Shown in pieces: positions 1 to 8,713 of a stretch of 64,000 nt of DNA (the first letter of the stretch is position 1; every line of letters begins with the position of its first letter). The DNA is from Sphingosinicellaceae bacterium (lineage in GTDB: Bacteria > Pseudomonadota > Alphaproteobacteria > Sphingomonadales > Sphingomonadaceae): the NCBI GenBank assembly GCA_019285715.1, contig CP079108.1:806001-870000 (forward strand). The letters run 5' to 3'. The notes beneath the pieces were generated by a model. It saw only the letters and a program-made list of their open reading frames with translations, was not told where the DNA came from and did not search any database. Both the position numbers and the translations under genes were made by a program.

Positions 1-1
1 G

Positions 2-16
2 ATAAGCTCAGCTTAT
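2..16. promoter_or_regulatory. Perfect 15-bp dyad, probable LysR-type operator
   Basis: ATAAGCTCAGCTTAT reads the same on both strands around a central C and fits the T-N11-A pattern of LysR-type binding boxes (T at 3, A at 15). It ends nine bases before the start codon of the LysR gene. The sequence is seen; autoregulation, or control of a divergent gene left of the window, is inferred from how the family usually works. Confidence 0.55.
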
Positions 17-25
17 GGTCTGCCG

Positions 26-907
26 ATGCGCCGTTTGCCGCCTCTCGCTGCTGTCCGCGTGTTCGAGGCGGCTGCGCGCCACCTCAACTTCACCACCGCC
101 GCCGACGAGCTCGGCATGACGCAGGCGGCGGTCAGCTATCAGGTCCGCGCGCTGGAGGAGCGGTTGGGGGTGCCGCTGTTTCTCCGCGCCAAGGGTAGGG
201 TAACGCTATCGGATGCCGGTCGCCGCGCCGCGCCGCTGGTCAGCAGCGCGTTCGACGCGCTCGACGGTGCCTTTGCCGCGCTCCGCACGGAGGAGGCGGG
301 AGTGCTGACCATCAGCAGCTCGACGACCTTTGCCTCGAATTGGCTGGCACCAAGGCTTGGCGGCTTCCAACTCGCCCAGCCCGACATTGCTGTGCGGCTG
401 CACTCGTCGAACACGATCGTCGATTTCGCCCGCGACGAGGTCGATGCCGGCATCCGGTCGGTACGCGCACCGGGCCCGGGCCTTAACGCCGAGCCGCTGT
501 TCACCGCCGACGTCACGCCGATGGCAAGCCCCGGCTTTCTTTCGCGCCACCCGATGCGCGTCCCAGCCGACCTGCTGACGGTCCCGCGACTGTCGCCCGA
601 CGACGACTGGTGGCCGTTGTGGTTCGCCGCGGTGGGCCTCGCGCCCGACCCTCAGCGCGCCGGGCTAAGGCTCGATTCACAGGTGATCGAGGGCGCGGCG
701 GCGATAGCGGGACAGGGCATCGCCATCCTCAGCCCGCAGATGTGGACCCGAGAGCTGGCCGACGGCCGGCTCGTCGCGCCGTTTGCAGAACTCGCCTCGA
801 CGGGCGCCGGTTTCTGGCTTGTCTGCCCCGAGGGCCGCCGCAACGTCGCCAAGATCAAGGCGTTCCGTGCCTGGCTGCTCGCTGAGGTCGCGGCTGTCGT
901 CGCTTGA
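26..907 (+). CDS. LysR-family transcriptional regulator, GcvA-like
   Basis: A 293-residue protein of normal LysR length. An N-terminal winged helix-turn-helix (about residues 5-65, with FTTAADELGMTQAAVSYQVR as the recognition region) is followed by a periplasmic-binding-like effector domain (about 90-290). The opening 'LPPLAAVRVFEAAARHLNFT' is typical of the GcvA/AmpR-type subgroup. The likely target would be a divergent gene left of the window, which cannot be seen, so the inducer and regulon are unknown. A T-N11-A dyad lies immediately upstream. Assignment to the family is secure; the subgroup is a judgement from the N-terminus. Confidence 0.9.
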   Translation: MRRLPPLAAVRVFEAAARHLNFTTAADELGMTQAAVSYQVRALEERLGVPLFLRAKGRVTLSDAGRRAAPLVSSAFDALDGAFAALRTEEAGVLTISSSTTFASNWLAPRLGGFQLAQPDIAVRLHSSNTIVDFARDEVDAGIRSVRAPGPGLNAEPLFTADVTPMASPGFLSRHPMRVPADLLTVPRLSPDDDWWPLWFAAVGLAPDPQRAGLRLDSQVIEGAAAIAGQGIAILSPQMWTRELADGRLVAPFAELASTGAGFWLVCPEGRRNVAKIKAFRAWLLAEVAAVVA

Positions 908-1261
908 CGGCGCCGCCGGCTTTCTTCGAACCGACGCCCGCTGCCGAATTTTGCGCCTTCCTTGGAGTTTGGCGATCTACTCCGCGCAGCTGACGTTCAA
1001 TCGGCATCGCATCGGCCAGTGATGAGCGGTCGCGCTGGGCTCTGTTAACCATTACGAGACAAATATGTCAGAATTCTTTACATAACGCGGGCCTCGTTAA
1101 GGCTACGAAACGGTGCAACATGTTGATTCGAAACACTTATAGCAGATGGCATTATACTTGCATTAAACGTTGCAAGGCGTCGCTTCGTACGAAGCTTAGC
1201 TGACACTAAAAGATACTTCCTAGGCCGGGCGCTCGGCGTGTGGCCTGCAGAAAGAACTCGC
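908..1261. other. 354-bp intergenic region, no gene seen
   Basis: No convincing coding frame. The second half (about 1045-1220) is clearly richer in A+T than the surrounding genes, which suits a promoter for the PEP-CTERM gene on its right. A perfect 14-bp palindrome lies at 1182-1195. No hairpin with a T-run was found after the LysR gene. Confidence 0.5.
1182..1195. promoter_or_regulatory. Perfect 14-bp palindrome upstream of PEP-CTERM gene
   Basis: GCTTCGTACGAAGC is a perfect palindrome 66 bases before the start codon of the PEP-CTERM gene, inside the AT-richer leader. It could be an operator for a dimeric regulator. It has no loop, so it is not a terminator. Function is inferred only. Confidence 0.3.
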
Positions 1262-1861
1262 ATGACCAGTATGCTTAAGCTTATCACGACCGCTGCGTTT
1301 CTCGGCTCCGCGTCCATCGCATCGGCTGCCACCACCCTGTATACCTTCGACGACGCTGCCTATCAGAGCGTCTTCTCGTTCAGCCCATATGCGTCGGTCG
1401 TTTCGGGCTCGCTGCATAACAAGTATGCTGCGCCGACGATCGCGGGCGTGGCTGATGCTACCAAGTATCTGGCCGTTCTCGGCGGTGGCCAGGCGACCTT
1501 CACCCAGGCTATCGGAAACATCACCACCGTCAGCTACGACTGGGGATCGATCGACCGGTTCAACTCCGTCAAGGCCTACAGTGGCGACACGCTTGTTTCG
1601 ACGATCTACGGCTCGGCATTCCCGCCGGCCACGGGTGACATCTCGTCAGCCGCGACGAACAAGTACGTCACGCTGAACTATGCCGCTTCGGCGAACATCA
1701 CCAAGCTGGTCTTCGGTTCGGACACCAACTCGTTCGAGCTCGACAACATCTCGGTCACGGCCGTCCCCGAGCCCGCCACTTGGGCGATGCTCATCGCCGG
1801 TATGGCTATGACCGGTGCGACCATGCGCCGGCGTCGCGGCGTCACCGTCGTCGCCTCATAA
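1262..1861 (+). CDS. PEP-CTERM (PEPxxWA) sorting-domain protein
   Basis: About 199 residues. The start at 1262 gives a clean signal peptide (MTSMLKLITTAAFLGSASIA, cleavage near ASA|ATT); a longer in-frame start at 1238 would put charged residues ahead of it. The body is a secreted beta-rich domain with no recognised catalytic motif. The C-terminus has the full tripartite sorting signal: VPEPATWAM, a short hydrophobic segment, and RRRR. In this group exosortase cleaves at PEP to release or anchor the protein; no exosortase is in the window. The gene stands alone and is followed by a strong hairpin. Exact role (envelope or extracellular matrix) unknown. Confidence 0.88.
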   Translation: MTSMLKLITTAAFLGSASIASAATTLYTFDDAAYQSVFSFSPYASVVSGSLHNKYAAPTIAGVADATKYLAVLGGGQATFTQAIGNITTVSYDWGSIDRFNSVKAYSGDTLVSTIYGSAFPPATGDISSAATNKYVTLNYAASANITKLVFGSDTNSFELDNISVTAVPEPATWAMLIAGMAMTGATMRRRRGVTVVAS

Positions 1862-1866
1862 GCCGA

Positions 1867-1894
1867 TGGCCGCGGTCCTGACGGACCGCGGCCA
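1867..1894 (+). terminator. Strong hairpin after PEP-CTERM gene
   Basis: A perfect 12-bp stem (TGGCCGCGGTCC / GGACCGCGGCCA) with a TGAC loop starts five bases after the stop codon. There is no long T-run, so the call as a terminator rests on position and stem strength between two convergent genes. Confidence 0.6.
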
Positions 1895-1914
1895 ACTCGC
1901 TGGATTGCGAGAAG

Positions 1915-1941
1915 CACGGGGTGGGCAACACCCGCCCCGTG
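1915..1941 (-). terminator. Hairpin after OmpA-family gene
   Basis: CACGGGG...CCCCGTG arms with an inner GGG/CCC pairing lie just past the stop codon of the leftward OmpA-family gene. Together with the hairpin at 1867-1894 this isolates two convergent genes. Confidence 0.5.
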
Positions 1942-1945
1942 TTGC

Positions 1946-2806
1946 TTACAGGCCGTCGAGACCCTTGCTGACCAGGATATTCACCGCAACACGGCGGTTC
2001 TGCGCCTTGCCTTCGACGCTGTCGTTGCTCGCCAACGGATCGGCCTCGGCCATACCGGTCGGGGTCAGCATACGGTACGGTTTCCAGTGGCACGCCTGCT
2101 GGATATAATTGACGACGCGGCTCGCCCGCTTCTCGCTCAGCTGCTGGTTATATTCCTCCGGTCCGGTGGAATCGGTGTAGCCGACAACGAGTATCAGGGC
2201 ATTCTTCATCCCCTCGGCGGTAGCCGCCGCGGCGCACAGATTGGCCCTGGCCTCGGCGGACAGCTGCGCTTTGCCGGTATCGAAGTTCACGTTCGTCGTG
2301 CCCTTGATGTTATACTGGTCGATGTCACCCATCCGGCCGCGCAGAGCGCCGGTCGCCGCAGTCTGTTCCTCGAAACCCTGGGCGGTACCGGTCCGGATCA
2401 TCGTCGCGGTCTTGAAGTCGTTGTTCCGGAAATTGATCTGGCTCGCGACCAAGGCGTCGCCTGCCTGCATCGTCTTGACGGCGACTGGCAGGCCGTTGAG
2501 CAGCGCGGTCGAGGCAAGCGTGCTCCGACCAAGTCCGAGAAGACCCGTGCTGGCCTTTACCCGGGTCGAATCGTTGATGGTGATAATTGTCTTTTTGCCA
2601 TCGGCGGCAGTAACTTGCATCTGGTCGCCGCTGCGAGCCGAGATCACACCCTTGATGTCAGGCCCCCTGGAGGCAGGCGAGGCTGGCATGGTCGCCCTGA
2701 GCTCGGCTTCCGGCGCGGGTTGCTGCGCAGACAAGATGCCCGGTACCGACGTGGTCAGCATGGCCACCAGCAAAAAGGCACTCGGCCCCTTGGAAATTGT
2801 GCTCAT
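1946..2806 (-). CDS. OmpA-family peptidoglycan-binding outer membrane protein
   Basis: 286 residues from ATG at 2806, chosen because GGAG sits about eight bases upstream and a signal peptide starts directly (MSTISKGPSAFLLVAML, cleavage near LSA|QQ). A longer frame up to 2887 would bury that signal. The middle part (about 50-165) is a beta-rich region with 'ISARSGDQMQVTAADGKKT'. The last ~115 residues are the OmpA C-terminal domain: NVNFDTGKAQLS, VVGYTDSTG and KRASRVVNYI, then QNRRVAV, the positions that bind meso-diaminopimelate. It probably ties the outer membrane to peptidoglycan. Whether it has a barrel is doubtful; it may be a periplasmic or lipid-free OmpA-like protein. Confidence 0.88.
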   Translation of the reverse strand: MSTISKGPSAFLLVAMLTTSVPGILSAQQPAPEAELRATMPASPASRGPDIKGVISARSGDQMQVTAADGKKTIITINDSTRVKASTGLLGLGRSTLASTALLNGLPVAVKTMQAGDALVASQINFRNNDFKTATMIRTGTAQGFEEQTAATGALRGRMGDIDQYNIKGTTNVNFDTGKAQLSAEARANLCAAAATAEGMKNALILVVGYTDSTGPEEYNQQLSEKRASRVVNYIQQACHWKPYRMLTPTGMAEADPLASNDSVEGKAQNRRVAVNILVSKGLDGL

Positions 2807-3177
2807 TAAGGCATCTCCATCAAACAATACCGGCAGCAATGCGTTGATATTCTGCTGCTTTTCCGCAGCAAGGTATCGATCACACACTAGGGATAAGCAG
2901 TCGATTACGGACAGGGCATCCGCAGCATCTGTCCGACCGTCCGCGTCTTGGCGCGCCTAGCAGTCGGTCCCCCTCCTTTTCGCTGCATGATCTACGCAGC
3001 GCACATGGCGAATATGAACAATAGACGCATGGTTGGTCTGGCCATCCTTTCTGGCGTATGAACGCTTCAGGATACAGGGCCAATGAAGTCGTTGACTCGA
3101 GCGGATCGTGCGGCAAACCGTTGTTCGTGCCTACTGCGCACTCAACCGTGCATTTTACAGATTTGCTTGATGCTTCT
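2807..3177. other. 371-bp intergenic region between two leftward genes
   Basis: No gene recognised. A 109-codon frame crosses it on the minus strand (2880-3209) but has cysteine-rich, unstructured composition, overlaps the end of the channel gene and has no ribosome site. The stretch next to 2806 should hold the promoter of the OmpA-family gene. Confidence 0.5.
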
Positions 3178-5742
3178 TTATTGCCCGGCGCTGGGCCAGC
3201 TTGCGCCAAGCTTCTGGGACAATGCCGTCAGCTCGGGGCCCGGTTCGAGGACTACGGTCTGGCCGCCAGCACCGACAAAGCCGATCTTGGCCTCGTTGAG
3301 CGCTTCGATGATCGCAATGTAGAGGTCACTGCGGACGCGAACGACGTCGCGCTGCGAGGCGACGAAGCCGAAGGCATTGAAGTTGACCGACCCGCCGGGT
3401 GTCAGCGCATCGACGAAGACCTTGGGACCAGGATCGTCGAGAACCTCGGTGGACGCATCGAGGACGTTGCGGATGACTGTGATGGCACGCGGTGCGTCGC
3501 CCGCCGCGCCGATCGATACCTGGAGCTGGACCCGGCCGCGCGGGTCGCCGAGCGTCTTGTTCTGGACCGGCTTCGAGATGAGGTCCGAGTTCGGCACGAT
3601 CAGCGTCGTGCGGTCGGCTTGCAGGATCTCGGTGGCGCGGACCCGGATCCGCTTCACGTCGCCCTCGACGCCGCCGACGTTGACCAGGTCACCGACCTTG
3701 ATTGGGCGCTCGACGAGCAGGATGATGCCCGAGACGAAGTTCTGGACGATCTGCTGGAGACCGAAGCCGATACCGACCGACAGGGCACCGGCGATCAGCG
3801 CGATCTGGCTGAAGCCCAGCCCGGCGGCGGTAAGTGCCCACAGCACTACGGCGCCGACACCGAGGTAGCGCACGCCGGTGCTGACCGAATTTCGCACCCC
3901 TGCATCCCAGTCGGTGACCGGCAGAAACCGGCGATCGAGCCAGCGCTGGGCGAGGTGGACGAGGCCCAGCCCGAGCACGAGGCAGGCAATGCCGGCCGCG
4001 AGCGAGCGCGGTGACAGTTCCAGCGAGCCTATCCGAAGCCCTTGCCCGACGCCGCCGATGTGGGCGGTGAGCACGTCGCCGTTGCGCCCGAACGGCGTCA
4101 GCGCGAGGCTGAGTGTACCGAGCACGATGAGGATCTGCAGCACCGCTGCGGTCACCACACCGAGTTGCCGGACAGTCGGGTGACTGAGTGCCAGCGTGTT
4201 GATCAACAGTCGCCCGATCCAGCCGCCTGGACGAAAGAGTTCATCAATCGCGTCGTCGGTGAAGCGCAGCAGCAAGTAGGCCATCGCGGCGAGCACGCTG
4301 ACCCAGAACATCTGCGTCGAGACCAGCAGCGCGAGCGTCGAATAGCCGAATACCACCGCCCCGACGGTCACCGTGACGGCCAGGGTCAGGCCAAGCGCCA
4401 CTAGCGTGACACCGGCCCCGCGCGCCGGCAGCGCGCTGTCGTTGTCCGCGGCCTCCGGGCGATCCTCGCTAAGCGCCAGCAGGATCAGGCCGGCGATCGC
4501 GGCATAGGCGAGCGAGGTGACGCAGTTGGCAGCGACGGTCGCGGCTAGGCTGGCCCCGACGACGTTGTTGACCTGGCTGATCAGGAACCCGGCCCCGGTA
4601 AGCAGCGCGGTCAGCCACGACAGCGACCGGGCGCGGCGCGCCATTCGCTCCGACACCAGCAGCAGGCGCTCGGAGGGGGTCCTGCCTCCCGCCAGCTGGC
4701 GGCTGAGCGCAAGCACTAGCGCTCCCCAGAACACCGCTATGACGGTCGCGTGCGCCAACGTGCCCGCCTTCTCCGATAGCAGCGAGGCCCAGTTCAGCCC
4801 GAGATTGACCGCCACCGCCGCCAATCCAGGGAGCATCGTATTGACCAGCGCCGTGGCGAGCGCGCGGGCGGACTGGTGAAAACGTCGAACCGGTCGATAC
4901 CTGTCCGTGAAGCGGCCGATCAGGCGGAGCAAAGCCTGGCGCAGTAGCACCGCAAGCCCGAAGGCGAGCGCCAGCGACAGAGTGACAAGCAGTACTGCCC
5001 GCGTGTCGATCGCAGCGACGGCGGTATCGAACGCGTCGCTGGCCAGTCGCGACAGGCGCTGCGTGTCGGCCTCCAGGGAGTCACCGAGCGAGGTCCAGAA
5101 CTCGGCCTCGAGCGGGGAAGCGGTGCGGTCGAAGGTGCGGGCATCGAAGGCGGTGCGGCGTCGCTGCGAGACCTCGGTGAAAATATGGTTCGCGGCGAGC
5201 GCCGCCTGACGCGCACGCTGCAACTGGCCGACAAGTAGCTGCTTCTGCCCGAGCAGCTCGTGCCGTTCGCGGCGCTCGTTCGCGCCGAGCCGCTTGCGCG
5301 GCTTCCCGTTGGTCATCGACAGCGGGCGCAGCCGGACATCCAGCGCGAGAATTTCACGAGTGCGTGCTCGGGCAAATGTGTCGGCAGCGGCCTGTGCGGC
5401 AGCGGTCTCCTCGCGCAGGCGCGCCAAGCTGGAGTCGGTGCTGGCACCGACCGCCTGCTTCTGCAGGTCGGCAACGTCGCGCGCCAGCGCGGCAAGGCCA
5501 GCCACGTTAGGATCAACTCGCGGAAGCGTGACCGGCTGGACGTTCGGGGTGGCCTGCGGCGCCGAAACAGTAGGGGCTGGCGGAGTCGCCACAACCTGCG
5601 CCTGCGCGACGGGCCCCGCCAGTGCCGCAACCGCAATAAGAGTGCCGGCTAATCCCGCAGTCAGTCGCCGCAAAGTCACGCCGGCGCCGAACCGGCCACG
5701 CCGCCGTCCAAGCCACGGTTCATAATTTCTCACGGTTTTCAT
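3178..5742 (-). CDS. DUF3772 / MscS-family mechanosensitive channel
   Basis: About 854 residues. The start is uncertain (ATG at 5742, 5751 or 5781); each leaves a signal peptide ending near AQAQV. After it comes a periplasmic coiled-coil region of DUF3772 type (about 75-220), then many hydrophobic helices (about 230-620). The MscS pore and beta domain follow, with the hallmark GIGFGLQQIVQNFVSGIILL, RPIKVGD and IVPNSDLISKPVQN. Such large MscS homologues gate on membrane tension and release solutes on osmotic downshock; the periplasmic domain may sense the envelope. The gene is not in an evident operon. Confidence 0.88.
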   Translation of the reverse strand: MKTVRNYEPWLGRRRGRFGAGVTLRRLTAGLAGTLIAVAALAGPVAQAQVVATPPAPTVSAPQATPNVQPVTLPRVDPNVAGLAALARDVADLQKQAVGASTDSSLARLREETAAAQAAADTFARARTREILALDVRLRPLSMTNGKPRKRLGANERRERHELLGQKQLLVGQLQRARQAALAANHIFTEVSQRRRTAFDARTFDRTASPLEAEFWTSLGDSLEADTQRLSRLASDAFDTAVAAIDTRAVLLVTLSLALAFGLAVLLRQALLRLIGRFTDRYRPVRRFHQSARALATALVNTMLPGLAAVAVNLGLNWASLLSEKAGTLAHATVIAVFWGALVLALSRQLAGGRTPSERLLLVSERMARRARSLSWLTALLTGAGFLISQVNNVVGASLAATVAANCVTSLAYAAIAGLILLALSEDRPEAADNDSALPARGAGVTLVALGLTLAVTVTVGAVVFGYSTLALLVSTQMFWVSVLAAMAYLLLRFTDDAIDELFRPGGWIGRLLINTLALSHPTVRQLGVVTAAVLQILIVLGTLSLALTPFGRNGDVLTAHIGGVGQGLRIGSLELSPRSLAAGIACLVLGLGLVHLAQRWLDRRFLPVTDWDAGVRNSVSTGVRYLGVGAVVLWALTAAGLGFSQIALIAGALSVGIGFGLQQIVQNFVSGIILLVERPIKVGDLVNVGGVEGDVKRIRVRATEILQADRTTLIVPNSDLISKPVQNKTLGDPRGRVQLQVSIGAAGDAPRAITVIRNVLDASTEVLDDPGPKVFVDALTPGGSVNFNAFGFVASQRDVVRVRSDLYIAIIEALNEAKIGFVGAGGQTVVLEPGPELTALSQKLGASWPSAGQ

Positions 5743-6062
5743 GCCCTGCATCAAACGCCCGCAGAGTGATGATCGAAACAAATTCGCCCGGATTCGGGAC
5801 GAAGGGTTCTGGCGAAGGGATCAACGAGTGGCACCGCATGAGCCTTCCGGCCACCATTGGACATGCCCTATACCGACCGGAGAGACAGGACAGGCGGGGT
5901 TACGGCGACCCCCGCTTCACCGCACCTGAGCCGGGCACCTGCTGCCGCTGATGGTCGCCGCGGGTGCCGCGAGCGGCGTCGGCACCCGGACTTAATTTGG
6001 AGAAGGTCTTTGAGACCGCGATCTCGGGGTTCCGCCTCGACTGGATTGTTGAGCTACAGGAC

Positions 6063-6485
6063 CTAACCGAGCGGCATTTCCCGTGCGGTAGCGCCCGTCG
6101 CCATTGATCCCGACGGCAGGTCACCAGCGCGGATCTTGATCAGCCCGTGAAGCGGTACGTCGGTCCCGTTGACGCGGACGACAACGACCCGCGCGCCGAG
6201 CTTGTGGCTACCCGTATGCCCGAGCTCGTAGACATGACCGGCAGCCGGGCTGCCGCGCGGGATCACGACGACACCGTTCAACGACACGTCGTCGGCCACC
6301 TCGAGATAGATTTCGTCACCGGTCTTGTTATCGGCGGCGCTGAGCGGAGCCATCGTCATCAGGTGGACGACCGTGCCGCGCGGCAGGACGCGTCCGTCGG
6401 CGTGCGGAATGGTCGACGCGGAGAGGTTACCCGCCGCAATGGCAGCGATTGCTGCCGTCAGAAATGCTCGAACCGAAACCTTCAT
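6063..6485 (-). CDS. Small secreted protein of unknown function
   Basis: 140 residues from ATG at 6485, preceded by GAGG at a good distance. The signal peptide is clear (MKVSVRAFLTAAIAAIAAG, cleavage near LSA). The mature part carries 'VLPRGTVVHLMTM' and 'VVIPRGSPAAGHV', a paired beta-sandwich-like pattern seen in periplasmic and exported proteins of several families, but I cannot name this one. The longer frame up to 6860 overlaps the permease gene and is not used. Probably periplasmic; no enzyme motif seen. Confidence 0.7.
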   Translation of the reverse strand: MKVSVRAFLTAAIAAIAAGNLSASTIPHADGRVLPRGTVVHLMTMAPLSAADNKTGDEIYLEVADDVSLNGVVVIPRGSPAAGHVYELGHTGSHKLGARVVVVRVNGTDVPLHGLIKIRAGDLPSGSMATGATAREMPLG

Positions 6486-6724
6486 ATCATCAACCTCGTA
6501 AGCTCTGCATCTTGTGCTGCAGTGCAGCATTCCGTTGTGCGGTGCAACAAAGTTTGCCAAATCGGTCATCGAAGCAATGCATGAGGACGCGACAACAGCC
6601 TGCCGGTTTGAGCTGGAAACGGCGCGATCCATTGTCCTCCGAGCGAACTCGACAGGGCCTGCCTTAAGCACGAATTTGGGGTGTCCTCGCCTCGGTGCGG
6701 CCGAGCCACTCCAGGGCGCGTACG

Positions 6725-7813
6725 TCACATTCTCTGCGAGAAGCGCCCGGTCTGGAAGTCGCGCCATAGCATGATCAGCACGGCCATCGCCGCCGGACCC
6801 ACGAAGAGACCGAGAATACCGAGCGTCTCGACGCCGCCCAGAATACCGATCAGCACCCACAGGAACGGCAGCTTGGTCGCCTCGCCGATCAGGACGGGAC
6901 GCACGACGTGGTCCGCGACACCGACCACCACCAAGCCGATCACCACGATCGCAATCGCTGCTCCAGCGGAGCCAGCGGCGAGCAAAAGCAGCGCGGCGAT
7001 ACCGATCAGCACGGCCGCTCCGAGCGGAATCATCGCGGCAACCGCCGTCAGCGCTCCGAGGAGCAACGGGTGCGGCACACCCAGCACAAGATAGGCAACC
7101 GCGAGCACCGCACCTTCGCCGATCCCGACGAGGACGAGGCCGTTGATGGTCCCGCGGATCGACGCCAGGACCTGATGCTCGACGCGGTCCCCCGACCTAC
7201 CGAGCAGACGCTCGCCCGCGAGCCGGAAACTGCTCGCCAGCGCCTCGCGGTCGCGTAACAGGAAAAAGAGCGTCAGGAGCGCGAAGATGAGGACGACGAG
7301 CCTGTGCATGAGCCCGATGCCGAACGGTCGCGACTTGTGAAGCGCTGCGGCGTTGATGTGATCGAGTGTCGCCGCCGCAGCGTCGGGCGTCACAAGCGCG
7401 TTCTGCCACCAGCTGGCGATCGCATTCTTGCCGAACGGGAGCCGATCCGCCCAGGCCGGTAGCGGTACACCGTGAACGCGCGCGTCGGCGATCCACGTCG
7501 TCACCGAGTGGATCTCGGCAACACCCTGAACGAAACCGATCGCGAGCGGGACGACCACGAGCAGTGACAGGGTGACGGTGAAGATCAGTGGCAGAAACCG
7601 CCGGTACCGCGGAAACCGCCCCACGGCGCGTGTGTAAAGTGGCTCGATGGCGACGGCGAGGATTGCTCCCCAGACCAGCGGTCGAATGAAGGAGCCGGCG
7701 ATCCATAGGCCGAGGCATCCGGACGAGATGACGAACGCCAGCCAGGCGAGGCGTTGCGACCGGGTCAGGCCGTCGCTGCTGCTTCCGAGATCAGGATTAC
7801 TCGCTTGGTCCAT
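6725..7813 (-). CDS. AI-2E family permease (YdiK/PerM-like)
   Basis: About 362 residues from ATG at 7813; an upstream in-frame ATG at 7888 would add 25 non-membrane residues. About eight hydrophobic helices, with two near the N-terminus, a soluble stretch (about residues 85-185) and a C-terminal group containing 'GLVLVGIGEGAVLAVAYLVLG' and 'VLIGEATKLPFLWVLIGILGG', the signature end of this family. Family members export small molecules or act as Na+/H+ antiporters; the substrate cannot be told from sequence. Its stop lies 240 bases before the next leftward gene. Confidence 0.87.
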   Translation of the reverse strand: MDQASNPDLGSSSDGLTRSQRLAWLAFVISSGCLGLWIAGSFIRPLVWGAILAVAIEPLYTRAVGRFPRYRRFLPLIFTVTLSLLVVVPLAIGFVQGVAEIHSVTTWIADARVHGVPLPAWADRLPFGKNAIASWWQNALVTPDAAAATLDHINAAALHKSRPFGIGLMHRLVVLIFALLTLFFLLRDREALASSFRLAGERLLGRSGDRVEHQVLASIRGTINGLVLVGIGEGAVLAVAYLVLGVPHPLLLGALTAVAAMIPLGAAVLIGIAALLLLAAGSAGAAIAIVVIGLVVVGVADHVVRPVLIGEATKLPFLWVLIGILGGVETLGILGLFVGPAAMAVLIMLWRDFQTGRFSQRM

Positions 7814-7992
7814 GGTCCGACCTGCCACCGCACCCGCCACCATGTCCAGCCGTCGATGCGCGTCGGTCGGCCGGTCTCGGTGTATCAACGAGGGGAGGGC
7901 GACCGCCTTGATCTCGTCCGGGATCGGTTACAGACACGGCGTTTCACGCGCACGGCCCGTTCGGCGTCTTCAGTCACAAACCGGGATGATCA

Positions 7993-8640
7993 ATGATTGC
8001 ACTGGGCCGCATGGCGCGACCGCTCCAGCGTAAGTGCACCTCCTGTCGTCGGTCGCAGACAGTGGCCCTCAGCGTGCTTTACTACGTCACCGTTCCCAAC
8101 AAGGGCGGCGGCACCCGGCGTGACGGCGGATTCAATTGCCGGTTCTGCGGGCAACAGAATCTGGTGGCGCCGAACGAATTGCCAGTAGGCGTCCTGACCA
8201 CGCTGCCCAGTCAGGCGGACCGACTTCTCGCGACCGAGACCTCGGCGGCAAACCCAGTTAGCGCTCCGGTCCCAGCGCCTGTCCCGGCCGCGCCAGTCAA
8301 ATCGGCAGTGAAAGCGAAACCGCAGGCGAACACTGTGAAGCCGCCGGCCTGGGTCACAGGTGCCGAGGCAAGACAGCTGCTGCTCGGTGCTTACCAGCGG
8401 ACGAAAGAATTGACCGCCTTCACGCGCCGCGCAGACGGGACGCTGCAGGCCGGTACTCTCGTGCCTCCGAAGGCGGGCACCGATCTCATCGCATGGCTCG
8501 ACCAGATCGCGTGCGAATTGCTCGTGCTCGGCGGCGTGAATGGCGATGGCTCACGGTGGAAGGCAGTGTTTCATCCATCTGCCGGTGCCGCGACCTTGGC
8601 TCGGGAGCCGGGCGGGCCGGAGGGTGATGGGGCCTCATGA
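7993..8640 (+). CDS. Zinc-ribbon protein of unknown function
   Basis: Up to 215 residues; the start may instead be the ATG at 8011. Two CxxC pairs (C15/C18 CTSC and C49/C52 CRFC) are about 30 residues apart, which makes an N-terminal zinc ribbon. A Pro/Ala/Val-rich linker (about 85-120) leads to a C-terminal domain (about 120-205) with no recognised motif ('WVTGAEARQLLLGAYQRTKE'). It converges on the three-gene leftward operon to its right. Zinc binding is well supported by the pattern; a DNA, RNA or protein-binding role is open. Confidence 0.65.
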   Translation: MIALGRMARPLQRKCTSCRRSQTVALSVLYYVTVPNKGGGTRRDGGFNCRFCGQQNLVAPNELPVGVLTTLPSQADRLLATETSAANPVSAPVPAPVPAAPVKSAVKAKPQANTVKPPAWVTGAEARQLLLGAYQRTKELTAFTRRADGTLQAGTLVPPKAGTDLIAWLDQIACELLVLGGVNGDGSRWKAVFHPSAGAATLAREPGGPEGDGAS

Positions 8641-8713
8641 TGCGGACCTCGATCTCGCTCATTTCGCCATGGTCTGCCAAATAGCTCGACGGTGGTGAAG
8701 CTGAGGCCACCGG

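Noticed and set aside
2880-3209. 109-codon minus-strand frame
   Set aside because: Cysteine-rich with no ribosome site, overlaps the 3' end of the channel gene, no protein-like pattern.
3058-4014. Long plus-strand frame opposite the MscS-type gene
   Set aside because: Antisense shadow; highly charged, no conserved motif, and the minus-strand frame carries clear MscS signatures.
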